Source: Acidovorax sp. | GTDB lineage: Bacteria; Pseudomonadota; Gammaproteobacteria; Burkholderiales; Burkholderiaceae_C | Length of the DNA: 58,848 bases | NCBI RefSeq assembly: GCF_021287135.1 | Contig: NZ_JAJTBB010000027.1 | Span: forward strand, 1-58,848 | Direction of reading: 5' to 3' | Part shown: piece by piece, positions 17,925 through 27,018 of the stretch | How the letters are laid out: each line of letters begins with the position of its first letter | Position numbering within the stretch: position 1 is the first letter of the stretch | Position numbers and translations under genes: made by a program | The notes under the pieces: generated by a model | Databases searched by the model: none | Told to the model about the DNA's origin: nothing | The model's input: the letters and a program-made list of their open reading frames with translations, nothing else

Positions 17925-17968
17925 CGCTCTCTCCACCACCCCGTGTGATGTGGGGCACAGTAGCAATG

Positions 17969-17995
17969 TTTTCGACCCTTTTCGCCCGGACTTTA
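17969..17995 (-). promoter_or_regulatory. Sigma-28 (FliA) promoter of flgM
   Basis: On the minus strand the sequence reads TAAAGTCC, eleven bases, then GTCGAAAA, matching the consensus TAAAGTTT-N11-GCCGATAA at six of eight bases in each half with exact spacing. It lies between flgA and flgM and would drive flgM and flgN. Confidence 0.78.
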
Positions 17996-18017
17996 GTCAT
18001 TTCTTGCCGCTGCGTCA

Positions 18018-18881
18018 TCACAAAGCCACGACAACTGTTCCACTTTCATTGACAGTTCCACTCACGATACGGCCATTGTCCATGCGGATGCGCACGATCT
18101 GCCCGACCCCGCCCGGCGACAGGGCCTGCCCTGCCGAACTGATGGCGTAGCCCGGGCCCTGGGCCACCACCTTGACCTGGGCCCCGGCGCGGAACAGCTG
18201 GGGCGGGCGGACCATGGCCTGGCGCAGCGCCTGGCCGGCCATGAGCTGGCGTGCCGCAACCTGCCCCACCCACATCTCGGGCTGGGCCATCACCGGCGCG
18301 GACTCTTCCGCCCAGTCCACTTCCGCCTGCGTGGCGTCGTCGGCGGTGAGCACTGCGCCAGGCGCCACGGGGCCGGTCAGCACCCAGGCCGGGCCGAAGG
18401 CCTTGACGGTGACCGGCAGGTACACGTTCCAGGCCGTGGGGCCTTCCACGCAGCGCAGCCCCAGGCGGGTGCGCCCCCACAGGCGCGAACCGGCGGGCAG
18501 ATAGGGCTCCACCCGCGCACAGGGCGCCAGGCGCAGCCGCGGGTCGAGTGAGCCCACGCTCACTTCCATGCGCAGCGGCATGCCGGCAGGCTGGTTGCGG
18601 GCCATGGCGTCGTTCAGCCAGCGCTGGCCCAGCGGCGCCAGGTCCACCCCGGGATCGGCGGCCGATGGTGCCTGCGCCTGCGCCTGCGGCTGCCCGGGGA
18701 CTTGCACCGGTGCTTGTACCGGCGCTTGTGCCGGTGTTTGTACCTGCGCTTGCGCGCCCCCCGCCGCTGCCAGCAGCAAGGCGGCTGCCGCCGCCCACGC
18801 GGCGCGCAGCCTGCCGGGCCTGGAGCGGCGTTGCACGGGCGCGTGGGCGCGGGCAGGGATGGGGGCAGAGGGTGTTGGCAT
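18018..18881 (-). CDS. flgA: Flagellar P-ring assembly chaperone FlgA
   Basis: FlgA is a periplasmic chaperone for assembly of the P ring protein FlgI. The 287-residue precursor has a long basic N-terminus, a hydrophobic signal segment (about 28-45, ending AQA) and a Pro/Ala/Gln/Val repeat linker (about 46-72). The C-terminal FlgA/SAF-type domain contains VLTADDATQAEV, GQVAARQLMAGQALR and the closing NGRIVSGTVNESG. The start may lie further downstream because the N-terminus is longer than usual. It is divergent from flgB. Confidence 0.92.
   Translation of the reverse strand: MPTPSAPIPARAHAPVQRRSRPGRLRAAWAAAAALLLAAAGGAQAQVQTPAQAPVQAPVQVPGQPQAQAQAPSAADPGVDLAPLGQRWLNDAMARNQPAGMPLRMEVSVGSLDPRLRLAPCARVEPYLPAGSRLWGRTRLGLRCVEGPTAWNVYLPVTVKAFGPAWVLTGPVAPGAVLTADDATQAEVDWAEESAPVMAQPEMWVGQVAARQLMAGQALRQAMVRPPQLFRAGAQVKVVAQGPGYAISSAGQALSPGGVGQIVRIRMDNGRIVSGTVNESGTVVVAL
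18705..18752. repeat. Four tandem 12-base units inside flgA
   Basis: CACCGGTGCTTG, TACCGGCGCTTG, TGCCGGTGTTTG and TACCTGCGCTTG follow one another without gaps. They encode the repeating QAPV-type linker of FlgA after its signal peptide, so changes in copy number would keep the frame. Confidence 0.75.
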
Positions 18882-19098
18882 GGGGACTCCGGGGCAGGGG
18901 CGCCTTCACAGCCCGCAGGGGGGCCCGAAGGCTATTTCACCGCTGCAACTATAGGCAGCCGCACCGGCCGCAAAACGGGGAACTGCGCAGCCATTGCCGC
19001 GTTCTTCGCGCTTTAGAAAAACGCGCCGCTTTTCATAATCAAGCCACGCCGGAAAGCCCCCCCGCCCGGCGCCTGTGAAACCCTGGTGTGAGGCGAAC

Positions 19099-19533
19099 AT
19101 GCTTGACAAGATGACGAACCGGATGGACTTCCTCGGCAACGCGCTGGTGCTGCGTGCCGAGCGCCAGCGCGCCATCGCCAGCAACATCGCCAACGCCGAC
19201 ACGCCCGGCTATGTGGCCCGCGACTTCAGCTTTGCCGACGCGATGCGCGAGGCCTCGGGCTCGGGCGTCACGCGCCTGGCCACGGGCGGCTCCGTGGGCA
19301 CGGCCGGCGCCACGGACCCGCGCCACATTCCCCTGCCCGCGGCCGCCTCCGGCAGCAGCACGCCGGGCGCGCTGGGGTACTCCGTGCAGTCGCAGCCCAG
19401 CCTGGACAACAACACGGTGGACCTGGACCGGGAGCGCGCCAACTTCGTGGACAACGCCGTGCGCTACGAGACCACCCTGCGCTTCATCAACGGCAACGCC
19501 AAGACCATGCTCAGCGCGATCCAGGGCCAGTAA
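19099..19533 (+). CDS. flgB: Flagellar proximal rod protein FlgB
   Basis: FlgB is a rod subunit exported to the periplasm. The 144-residue protein has the rod-family N-terminal motif (RQRAIASNIANADTPGY) and a C-terminal helix (NAVRYETTLRFINGNAKTM). The start MLDKMTNRM is preceded by GAGGCGA and matches the family better than the ATG 24 bases upstream. It opens the flgB-to-flgL operon. Confidence 0.96.
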   Translation: MLDKMTNRMDFLGNALVLRAERQRAIASNIANADTPGYVARDFSFADAMREASGSGVTRLATGGSVGTAGATDPRHIPLPAAASGSSTPGALGYSVQSQPSLDNNTVDLDRERANFVDNAVRYETTLRFINGNAKTMLSAIQGQ

Positions 19534-19566
19534 CCCCGCATTGCAGCGCAGAAAGCGAGTTTCCCC

Positions 19567-19971
19567 ATGTCCATGTTCTCCATCTTCAGCGTCTCTGGCA
19601 GCGCGGTGAGCGCCCAGTCCCAGCGGCTCAACGTGGTGGCCAGCAACCTGGCGAACGTCGACGCGGTGGCCGGGCCGGACGGCCAGGCCTACAAGGCCCG
19701 TCAGGTGGTGTTCCAGACCGCCCCGATGGGCGCGGACAGCTCCGCCGGCGTGCGCGTGAGCGCCATCAGCGAAAGCAACACCCCCGGACGCCGCGTGCAC
19801 GACCCCAGCCACCCCTCGGCGGACGCCGAAGGCTATGTGACGCATTCCAACGTCAACGCCGTGGAGGAGATGGTCAACATGATTTCCGCCTCGCGCTCGT
19901 ACCAGAACAACGTCGCGGTCATGAACACGGCCAAGTCGCTGCTCCTCAAGACCCTGCAGATGGGCCAGTAA
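19567..19971 (+). CDS. flgC: Flagellar proximal rod protein FlgC
   Basis: FlgC is a rod subunit. The 134-residue protein has the N-terminal motif (SAQSQRLNVVASNLANVDA) and the C-terminal rod motif (NVNAVEEMVNMISASRSYQN), both needed for the D0 helical core. Length is normal and it follows flgB with a 33-base gap. Confidence 0.97.
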   Translation: MSMFSIFSVSGSAVSAQSQRLNVVASNLANVDAVAGPDGQAYKARQVVFQTAPMGADSSAGVRVSAISESNTPGRRVHDPSHPSADAEGYVTHSNVNAVEEMVNMISASRSYQNNVAVMNTAKSLLLKTLQMGQ

Positions 19972-20002
19972 CCAACGCTCGCCGTTCCAAGGAAGCCCCA
20001 CC

Positions 20003-20656
20003 ATGATCCTCAGTGCCACCAACGCCCCTTCGGTGACCGACGCCACCGGCACCAAGGCCAACGCCGCCACCGACCCCGCCGCCGCGCAGGACCGCTTCCT
20101 GAAGCTGCTGGTCGCGCAGCTGAACAACCAGGACCCGATGAACCCGCTGGACAACGCCCAGATGACCTCGCAGATCGCGCAGATCAACACGGTGACGGGC
20201 ATCCAGCAGCTCAACCAGACCATGCAGAGCATGGCGGCGCAATTCAATTCGCTGCAGGTGATGCAAGGCACCTCGCTGGTGGGCCGCAGCGTGATGTCCG
20301 AAGGCTCCACGCTGTCCGTGGCCGACAAGACCGGCAAGGGCGGCTTCGAGCTGGCCTCGCCCGCCACCAACGTGAAGGTCGAGGTGCTCAACGCCAGCGG
20401 CCAGGTCATCGACACCATGGACCTGGGCGCCAAGGCTGCCGGCCGCCACACCTTCGACTGGGACGGCAGCCAGTACAGCGGCTCCACCGACGGCCTGAAG
20501 TTCCGCGTGAGCGCCGTCAACGGCTCCACCAAGCTGGACAGCACGCCGCTGGCGCTGTCCAAGGTCACGGCGGCCGGTGCCGAAGACGGCCAGCTCGTGC
20601 TGACCCTCGCCAACGGCCAGACCATCAACTACAGCCAGATCAAGGCGCTGGTCTGA
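20003..20656 (+). CDS. flgD: Flagellar hook cap / scaffolding protein FlgD
   Basis: FlgD caps the growing hook. The N-terminal conserved segment (RFLKLLVAQLNNQDPMNPLD) lies at about residues 32-51, followed by the FlgD Ig-like region with the DLGAKAAGRHTFDWDG motif. At 217 residues it has the usual size. It precedes its client gene flgE. Confidence 0.97.
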   Translation: MILSATNAPSVTDATGTKANAATDPAAAQDRFLKLLVAQLNNQDPMNPLDNAQMTSQIAQINTVTGIQQLNQTMQSMAAQFNSLQVMQGTSLVGRSVMSEGSTLSVADKTGKGGFELASPATNVKVEVLNASGQVIDTMDLGAKAAGRHTFDWDGSQYSGSTDGLKFRVSAVNGSTKLDSTPLALSKVTAAGAEDGQLVLTLANGQTINYSQIKALV

Positions 20657-20705
20657 TCCCGTCCCGGGCCACCGATCCAGTCCCCGTCTCAACCAGGAGA
20701 ACACC

Positions 20706-21986
20706 ATGAGTTTTCAGCAAGGCCTGTCGGGCCTGAACGCCGCCAGCCGGAACCTCGACGTCATCGGGCACAACATTGCCAACTCCAACACCGTCGGGTT
20801 CAAGGCCTCGCGGGCCGAGTTCGCTGAAATGGTGGCGTCCGCCATCGGCTCGGCCGGCGGCTCCAACGCCGGGATCGGCGTGGAAGTGGGCGCGGTTTCG
20901 CAGCAGTTCACGCAGGGCAACCTGACCATCACCGGCAACAGCCTGGACGTGGCCATCAACGGCAACGGTTTCTTCACGCTCACGCTGCCCGACGGCACGC
21001 CTGCCTACACCCGCTCCGGCAACTTCAAGCTGGACAAGGAAGGCCACATGATCACCAACGACAACGCCAAGGTGATGGGCTATCCGGTGGACCCGGTCAC
21101 GGGCCTGCGCTCGGGCACGGACCCGGTGCCGATGGTGTTCCCCACGTCCGAACCCATCCCCGCCAAGCAGACCACGACCATCACGGCCGCCTTCAACCTG
21201 CCGGCCACGGCCAAGGACGCCGCGGGCGACCCGACCGCCACGCCTCCCATCCCTGCCACGCCGCGCGCCACCTATGGCACGTCCATCAACGTGTTCGACA
21301 GCCAGGGCGTGGCCAAGCCGGTGAACCTGTACTTCCAGAAAACCGCCACCGCCAACACCTGGGACGTGTACGACCAGCTGGACGACCCCACCGCCACGCC
21401 CCCGGTCGTGGCCTCCCCCATCGGCCAGATCACGTTCGACAACAACGGCGCCATCACCGGCCCGGCGGCCACGCCCCCGGCCACGGGCTTTGCGCTGCCG
21501 CTGACCATCAACCCGACGCCGCCCAACCCCAACAACCTGCCCGCGTTCCCGGTGTCGGTCAGCCTGGACAAGGTCTCGCAAAGCGGCAGCAAATTCTCGG
21601 TCTCCACCCTCAGCCAGGACGGCTACACCACGGGCGAGCTCACGGGCATCAACATCGAGAACAACGGGATGATCATGACCCGCTACTCCAACGGCGTGAC
21701 CCGTGCCGAAGGCCAGCTGGCGCTGTCGAGCTTCCGCAACACGCAGGGCCTGGCGTCGGTGGGCGGCAACAACTGGGTGGCCACGTTTGAATCGGGCCAG
21801 CCGGTCGTCGGCACCGCGACCGACGGGAACTTTGGCGCGCTGCGCTCGGGCGCCCTGGAAGACTCCAACGTGGACCTGACGGCCGAGCTGGTGAACATGA
21901 TGACCGCCCAGCGCGCCTACCAGGCCAATGCGCAGACCATCAAGACGCAGGACCAGGTGATGTCCACCCTGGTCAACCTGCGCTGA
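20706..21986 (+). CDS. flgE: Flagellar hook protein FlgE
   Basis: FlgE builds the hook, the universal joint outside the cell. The 426-residue protein has the N-terminal D0 motif (SRNLDVIGHNIANSNTVGFK) and C-terminal motif (LVNMMTAQRAYQANAQTIK). Two Pro/Thr-rich stretches (around 178-193 and 228-238, each with PTATPP) lie in the surface domains and look like small insertions. AGGAG precedes the ATG. Confidence 0.97.
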   Translation: MSFQQGLSGLNAASRNLDVIGHNIANSNTVGFKASRAEFAEMVASAIGSAGGSNAGIGVEVGAVSQQFTQGNLTITGNSLDVAINGNGFFTLTLPDGTPAYTRSGNFKLDKEGHMITNDNAKVMGYPVDPVTGLRSGTDPVPMVFPTSEPIPAKQTTTITAAFNLPATAKDAAGDPTATPPIPATPRATYGTSINVFDSQGVAKPVNLYFQKTATANTWDVYDQLDDPTATPPVVASPIGQITFDNNGAITGPAATPPATGFALPLTINPTPPNPNNLPAFPVSVSLDKVSQSGSKFSVSTLSQDGYTTGELTGINIENNGMIMTRYSNGVTRAEGQLALSSFRNTQGLASVGGNNWVATFESGQPVVGTATDGNFGALRSGALEDSNVDLTAELVNMMTAQRAYQANAQTIKTQDQVMSTLVNLR

Positions 21987-22005
21987 CGAGGTCGCCACTT
22001 CAAGC

Positions 22006-22062
22006 CAAAACAGCCTCTAGCTCTTATCCATAAAGCGCAAGCAGCTATCAAAATAGAAGCAA
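22006..22062. repeat. Family A palindromic repeat before flgF
   Basis: Read on the minus strand, TATTTTGATAGCTGCTTGCG CTTTATGGATAAG and the following GAGGCTGTTTTG correspond to the family A palindrome. It fills most of the gap between flgE and flgF, where a complete terminator would be unexpected, so it may attenuate or stabilise the transcript. Confidence 0.65.
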
Positions 22063-22077
22063 CCGGAAACCCCTGCC

Positions 22078-22818
22078 ATGGACCGCATCATCTACACCTC
22101 GATGACGGGCGCGAACGCCGCCGCCCACCGTCAGGCCGTGTTGTCCAACAACCTGGCCAATGCCTCGACGCAGGGCTTCCGGGCCGAGATGTCCACCTTC
22201 CGTTCGGTGCCGGTGCAAGGCGACGGCTCCAAGACCCGCGTGTTCGCGCTGGAGGCCACGTCGGGCTACGTGAACACCCCCGGCCCGGTGCAGCGCACCG
22301 GCCGCAACCTGGATGCCATGGCGGCCGGCAACGCGTGGTTTGCGGTGCAGGGCCTGGACGGCACCGAGGCGTACACCCGCGCCGGCACGTTTGAGGTGTC
22401 GGCGGCCGGCCAGCTGGTCACCCCCACCGGCCTGCCCGTGCTGTCGGACGGCGGCGCCCCCATTGACGTGCCGCCCGGCGCCGAGGTGACGCTGGGCAGC
22501 GACGGCACCATCACGGCCAAGGCGGCGGGCCAGCCCGCACAGGCCATCGGCCGGCTCAAGCTCGCCACCCCCACGGCCGAGGACCCGCTCAAGCGCGGCG
22601 ACGACGGCCTGTTCCGCACCAACTCGGGCGACCCCATGCCCAACGACGCCAACGCCCGCATGCTGGCCGGCGCCCTGGAAGGCTCCAACGTGAATCCGGT
22701 GGAGGCCATGGTGGGAATGATCGCCGCGTCGCGCCAGTTCGAGCAGCAGATGCGCCTTCTGCAGACCGCCGAGACCAACGACAAGACCGCCAGCCAGTTG
22801 CTGAGCATGAACGGCTGA
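22078..22818 (+). CDS. flgF: Flagellar proximal rod protein FlgF
   Basis: FlgF is a rod subunit. The 246-residue protein has the N-terminal motif (QAVLSNNLANASTQGFRAEM) and the C-terminal motif (VNPVEAMVGMIAASRQFEQQ). It starts 15 bases after a palindromic repeat and no clear ribosome binding site is seen. Confidence 0.96.
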   Translation: MDRIIYTSMTGANAAAHRQAVLSNNLANASTQGFRAEMSTFRSVPVQGDGSKTRVFALEATSGYVNTPGPVQRTGRNLDAMAAGNAWFAVQGLDGTEAYTRAGTFEVSAAGQLVTPTGLPVLSDGGAPIDVPPGAEVTLGSDGTITAKAAGQPAQAIGRLKLATPTAEDPLKRGDDGLFRTNSGDPMPNDANARMLAGALEGSNVNPVEAMVGMIAASRQFEQQMRLLQTAETNDKTASQLLSMNG

Positions 22819-22830
22819 AGATGAAAACGA

Positions 22831-22960
22831 CATCCCCCCGTGCGGCTTCGCCGCTCCCCCCTTCTCTACTCGCTGACGCGAGGGAAGGGGGGCGACGCCA
22901 GCGCGGCGGGGCGGCCCTTGCGCGGCGTCCCCCCGCTTCGGCCGCGCCAGCCCCACAGGC
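22831..22960. repeat. Family B GC-rich repeat between flgF and flgG
   Basis: A CCCCCC-TGCGGCTTCGCCGCT-CCCCCC palindromic core is followed by GAAGGGGGGCGACGCC and GCGGGGCGGCCCTTGCGCGG. The same order of blocks recurs at five other places in the window, always between genes. Confidence 0.7.
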
Positions 22961-22992
22961 AACGACCCATTGATTCGACCGAGGAAACCATC

Positions 22993-23775
22993 ATGATCAA
23001 CTCCCTCTGGATCGCCAAGACCGGCATGTCTGCCCAGCAGACGCAGCTGGACGTCATCTCGCACAACCTGGCCAACGTCTCCACCACGGGCTACAAGCGC
23101 AACAACGCGGTGTTCGAAGACCTGATCTACCAGAACCTGCGCCAGGTGGGCGCCAACACCACCGAGCAGAACCAGCTGCCCACCGGCCTGCACCTGGGCC
23201 TGGGTGTGCGCACGGTGGCCACCAGCCGCAACTTCGTGCAGGGCAGCCTGCAGGAGTCCAAGAACAGCCTGGACGTGGCCATCAATGGCAATGGCTTCTT
23301 TGAAGTGACCATGCCGGACGGCACGCTGGGCTACACCCGCGACGGCTCGTTCCAGGTGGACTCCCAGGGCCGCCTGGTCACCTCCAGCGGCCTGCCCGTG
23401 GCCAACGGCATCACCATCCCCAACAACGCGACCAGCGTGACGATCAGCGCCGACGGCGTGGTCTCCGCCACGGTGCCGGGCAACACCCAGCCGCAGCCGC
23501 TGGGCAACCTGGCCATGTCGGCCTTCGTGAACCCGGCGGGCCTGGAGCCCATCGGCCAGAACCTGTTCAAGGAATCGGCGGCTTCGGGCCAGCCCCAGCA
23601 GGGCACCCCCGGGACCAACGGCCTGGGCGTGCTCAAGCAGGGCTTCCTGGAGGCTTCCAACGTGAACGTGGTGGAAGAGCTGGTGAGCATGATCCAGACC
23701 CAGCGCGCCTATGAAATGAATTCCAAGGCCATCCAGACTTCGGACCAGATGCTGGCCAAGCTGGCCCAGCTGTGA
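22993..23775 (+). CDS. flgG: Flagellar distal rod protein FlgG
   Basis: FlgG forms the distal rod that crosses the periplasm. The 260-residue protein begins [20 protein letters not shown] and has the [13 protein letters not shown]-type motif and the C-terminal [20 protein letters not shown] motif. The start has GAGGAAAC upstream; the upstream open frame belongs to the repeat. Its stop overlaps the possible GTG of flgH. Confidence 0.97.
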   Translation: MINSLWIAKTGMSAQQTQLDVISHNLANVSTTGYKRNNAVFEDLIYQNLRQVGANTTEQNQLPTGLHLGLGVRTVATSRNFVQGSLQESKNSLDVAINGNGFFEVTMPDGTLGYTRDGSFQVDSQGRLVTSSGLPVANGITIPNNATSVTISADGVVSATVPGNTQPQPLGNLAMSAFVNPAGLEPIGQNLFKESAASGQPQQGTPGTNGLGVLKQGFLEASNVNVVEELVSMIQTQRAYEMNSKAIQTSDQMLAKLAQL

Positions 23776-23804
23776 GCCGGGTGACCACGACAGGAGCGAT
23801 TGCC

Positions 23805-24497
23805 ATGATGCTGCAGTTCACCCGCCTTCTTGCCCTGCCCGCCGCCCTGGGCGCGCTGCTGCTCACCGGCTGCGCGACGCTGTCGCCGCCGCCGCCGGTG
23901 GACATCCTGCCCACCACGCCGCCGCCGCTGGCCGCCGCGCCGCGCACGCCGCCGCCCGTGACGGGCAGCCTGTTCCAGCAGGCCAGCTACCGCCCCGCGT
24001 TCGAGGACCGGCGCGCACGCATGGTAGGCGACAACGTGACGATCATGATCGTCGAGAACGTGACGGCCAGCCAGAAGTCCTCGTCCACGGTGGACCGCGA
24101 TGCCAAGACGTCCGCAGGCGTGACGGCCCTGCCCTTCACCGGCAAGGCCTTCACCGACAAGCTGAGCGTGGGCGCCAGCTCGGGCAACACGTTCTCCGGC
24201 AAGGGCGGAACCGAAAGCGCCAACACCTTCACCGGCTCCATCACCGCCACGGTGGTGGACGTGCTGCCCAACGGCCACCTGGTGGTGACAGGCGAGAAAC
24301 AGATCGGCGTGAACCAGAACGTGGACGTGCTGCGCTTCTCGGGCACCGTGGACCCGCGCGCACTGCAGCCGGGCAGCATCGTCAACTCCACGCAGGTGGC
24401 CAACGTGCGCGTGGAGTCGCGCGGCCGCGGCGCCCAGAACGAAGCCCAGGCGATGGGCTGGATGGGGCGGTTCTTCAACACCATCACGCCGTTCTAG
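23805..24497 (+). CDS. flgH: Flagellar L-ring lipoprotein FlgH
   Basis: FlgH forms the outer-membrane L ring. The precursor has a hydrophobic signal with lipobox LLTGC (Cys23), a Pro-rich linker, and the conserved domain with VGDNVTIMIVENVTASQKSS and PNGHLVVTGEKQI. The start MMLQFTRLL was chosen because AGGAGCG lies upstream; a GTG 33 bases earlier overlaps the flgG stop and is possible. Confidence 0.96.
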   Translation: MMLQFTRLLALPAALGALLLTGCATLSPPPPVDILPTTPPPLAAAPRTPPPVTGSLFQQASYRPAFEDRRARMVGDNVTIMIVENVTASQKSSSTVDRDAKTSAGVTALPFTGKAFTDKLSVGASSGNTFSGKGGTESANTFTGSITATVVDVLPNGHLVVTGEKQIGVNQNVDVLRFSGTVDPRALQPGSIVNSTQVANVRVESRGRGAQNEAQAMGWMGRFFNTITPF

Positions 24498-24498
24498 A

Positions 24499-24600
24499 GA
24501 GGCCCCCTGAGGCGCTGCGCGCCTTCCCCCCTGAGGGGGGACGCCGCCAGCGCGGCAGGGCGACCCTTGCGCGGCGGCCCGCGCCTGGGGCCGCGCCGAT
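24499..24600. repeat. Family B GC-rich repeat after flgH
   Basis: CCCCCTGAGGCGCTGCGCGC, CTTCCCCCCTGAGGGGGGAC and CGGCAGGGCGACCCTTGCGC follow in the order typical for this family. It directly follows the flgH stop and adjoins a family A repeat. Confidence 0.7.
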
Positions 24601-24613
24601 GCAGCGGCAGTGC

Positions 24614-24680
24614 GTTATTCAAAAATGATAGCTTTCAGCGCTTGTCCAGCAAGCGTTGGAGGCTGTTTTTATTCATATTT
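24614..24680. repeat. Family A palindromic repeat before flgI
   Basis: AGCTTTCAGCGCTTG and CAAGCGTTGGAGGCT can pair around a TCCAG loop, and a GTTTTTATT tract follows, so this copy also resembles a terminator. It lies in the 283-base gap between flgH and flgI together with a family B repeat. Confidence 0.7.
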
Positions 24681-24780
24681 CTCACCTGAAACCGGCACCC
24701 TGCACGAGTGCCGCAATAAGCCGGTGAACCCGCTTCTTTTTGGGTTTTAGTTCCCGGCCGTGCCGACCACAATCGGTGCC

Positions 24781-25923
24781 ATGAAAGCCTTGTCCCCTCC
24801 CCCGTTTTCGCGCGCTGCGCGCCTGCTGTGGCTGGTGCTCGCCCTGGCGGCCGCCAGCCTGGCGCTGCCGGCGCAGGCTCTGCGCATCAAGGAAGTGGCC
24901 GCGGTGCAGGGCGTGCGCAGCAACCAGTTGACGGGCTATGGCCTGGTGGTGGGCCTGGACGGCACGGGCGACCAGACGACGCAGATGCCCTACACCACGC
25001 AGGCCATGTCCAACTACCTGCAGCAGATGGGCATCAGCCTGCCGCCCAATGCGGCCTCGCAGCTGCAGCTCAAGAACGTGGCGGCCGTGATCGTCACGGC
25101 GCAGCTGCCAGCGTTTGCGCAGCCCGGCCAGATGATCGACGTGAACGTTTCGTCCATGGGCAACGCCAAGTCGCTCAAGGGCGGCACCCTCATCGTGACG
25201 CCGCTGCGCGGCGCCGATGGCGAGATCTACGCCCTGGCGCAGGGCAACCTGGTGGTGGGGGGCGCGGGCGCCTCGGCCGGCGGCAGCAAGGTGCAGATCA
25301 ACCACCTGAGCGCGGGCCGCATCCCGCAGGGCGCCCAGGTGGAGCGCTCGGTGCCCACGCCGCTCAACGAGGGCGACACGATCAACCTGGGCCTGAACGC
25401 TTCGGACTTCCAGACCGCGCGCCGCGTGGCGCAGGCCATCAACGCCAAGCTGGGCAGCGGCCTGGCCACAGCGCTGGACGGCCGCACGGTGCAGGTGCGC
25501 GCCCCGCTGGACCCTGGCGCCCGCGTGGGCTTCATCGCCGACCTGGAAGAGCTGCCGCTGGAATCGTCCGCCCCCTCGGCCAAGGTGGTCATCAACGCAC
25601 GCACGGGTTCCGTGGTGCTGAACCAGGCCGTGACGCTGGGGCCCTGCGCCATCGCGCACGGCAACCTGTCCATCACCATCAGCTCCACGCCCGTCATCAG
25701 CCAGCCCGCGCCGCTGTCGCAAGGGCAGACCGTGGTGGCGCAGCAAAGCGACATCCGCATCAACCAGGAGCCGGGCAACATCATCCAGATGCCGCCCTCG
25801 CCCCAGCTGGCCGACGTGGTGAAGGCCCTGAACACGCTGGGCGCCACGCCGCAAGACCTGCTGGCCATCCTGCAGGCCATCAAGGCCGCGGGTGCCTTGA
25901 ACGCCGAGCTGGAAGTGATCTGA
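24781..25923 (+). CDS. flgI: Flagellar P-ring protein FlgI
   Basis: FlgI forms the periplasmic P ring. The 380-residue precursor has a signal peptide ending near residue 34 (ALPAQA), then LRIKEVAAVQGVRSNQLTGY, highly typical for FlgI, and the closing ALNTLGATPQDLLAILQAIK. A GTG 21 bases upstream is in frame, but the ATG gives the normal signal peptide. No ribosome binding site is clear. Confidence 0.97.
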   Translation: MKALSPPPFSRAARLLWLVLALAAASLALPAQALRIKEVAAVQGVRSNQLTGYGLVVGLDGTGDQTTQMPYTTQAMSNYLQQMGISLPPNAASQLQLKNVAAVIVTAQLPAFAQPGQMIDVNVSSMGNAKSLKGGTLIVTPLRGADGEIYALAQGNLVVGGAGASAGGSKVQINHLSAGRIPQGAQVERSVPTPLNEGDTINLGLNASDFQTARRVAQAINAKLGSGLATALDGRTVQVRAPLDPGARVGFIADLEELPLESSAPSAKVVINARTGSVVLNQAVTLGPCAIAHGNLSITISSTPVISQPAPLSQGQTVVAQQSDIRINQEPGNIIQMPPSPQLADVVKALNTLGATPQDLLAILQAIKAAGALNAELEVI

Positions 25924-25938
25924 CCACGGGGAGCAACC

Positions 25939-26853
25939 ATGGCCCTCACCCTGCCCTCCTCCGGTAACACCGCCAGCACGTCCAACGCGCTGGCGGTGGA
26001 CATCCGCTCGCTCAACACGCTCAAGTACGACGCCGGCACCGCCAACAACGCGCAGACCACGCGCGAGGTGGCCAAGCAGTTCGAGTCGCTGTTCATGCGC
26101 GAGCTGATCAAGAGCATGCGCGATGCCACCATGAAGTCGGGGCTGATGGAGGGCGAGCAGGCCAACCTGGGCCAGGACATGCTGGACCAGCAGCTGTCGG
26201 TGAACATGTCGGGCCAGCCAGGGGGCTTGTCGGAGGCCATCGCGCGCCAGCTCTCGCGCCAGATGGGCGGGGCCGATGCCAACTTTTCGGTCCCCTCCAC
26301 GCTGAGCCTGCAACAAAGCCTGCGCCGCGCGCCGGCGGCCCCGTCCGGCGCGGAGACCACGGCTCCCGCCCCCAAGGGCCGCGATGCCTTTGTGCAGCAC
26401 CTGTCGGGCACGGCCGAGCGCGTGTCGCAGGAAAGCGGCATCCCGGCCACCTTCATGCTGGGCCAGGCCGGCCACGAGACGGGCTGGGGCAAGAGCGAGA
26501 TCCGCAACAAGGACGGCTCCACCTCGTTCAACCTGTTCGGCATCAAGGCCGGCAAGGGCTGGACGGGCAAGGTGGCCGAGATCACCACCACCGAATACAT
26601 CAACGGCAAGGCCCAGAAGGTGACGGCCAAGTTCCGGGCGTACGACTCGTACGAGGACTCGTTCCGCGACTACGCCCGCCTCATCAAGGAAAGCCCGCGC
26701 TACGAGAAGGCCGAATCCGTCGCCCAGACCGGCTCGGCCACGGCCTATGCCTCCGCGCTGCAGAAGGCGGGCTATGCCACCGACCCCGCGTACGCCAAAA
26801 AGCTCAGCGGGGCCATCAACAGCGTGCAGCGGACCCTGCGGGAACAGGCTTGA
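25939..26853 (+). CDS. flgJ: Flagellar rod assembly muramidase FlgJ
   Basis: FlgJ opens the peptidoglycan so that the rod can pass. The N-terminal rod-binding domain (about 35-100) has KQFESLFMRELIKSMRDAT, and the C-terminal glucosaminidase domain (about 150-300) has GQAGHETGWGKSE with likely catalytic Glu180. At 304 residues the fusion is the form common in beta- and gammaproteobacteria. Confidence 0.97.
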   Translation: MALTLPSSGNTASTSNALAVDIRSLNTLKYDAGTANNAQTTREVAKQFESLFMRELIKSMRDATMKSGLMEGEQANLGQDMLDQQLSVNMSGQPGGLSEAIARQLSRQMGGADANFSVPSTLSLQQSLRRAPAAPSGAETTAPAPKGRDAFVQHLSGTAERVSQESGIPATFMLGQAGHETGWGKSEIRNKDGSTSFNLFGIKAGKGWTGKVAEITTTEYINGKAQKVTAKFRAYDSYEDSFRDYARLIKESPRYEKAESVAQTGSATAYASALQKAGYATDPAYAKKLSGAINSVQRTLREQA

Positions 26854-26857
26854 GATG

Positions 26858-26962
26858 AAGCACCCCCTGAGTCGCTTCGCGCCTCGGTGCCGCCACCAGA
26901 GGTGGCAGCCCTTCGGGAGGGGTGCGCACCCGGTGGCCTGGCAAAGCCCGTTCCACGGGTGC
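26858..26962. repeat. Family B repeat variant before flgK
   Basis: CACCCCCTGAGTCGCTTCGC starts the copy, and GGCCTGGCAAAGCCCGTTCC ends it. That second block is shared with the copy at 31591-31692, so these two form a subtype. It fills the gap between flgJ and flgK. Confidence 0.65.
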
Positions 26963-27018
26963 ACTGGCCTGGCGCGCGCCAGTTCGAAGGCCGGAGATAT
27001 CGAAATGCGAGGTAAGCC

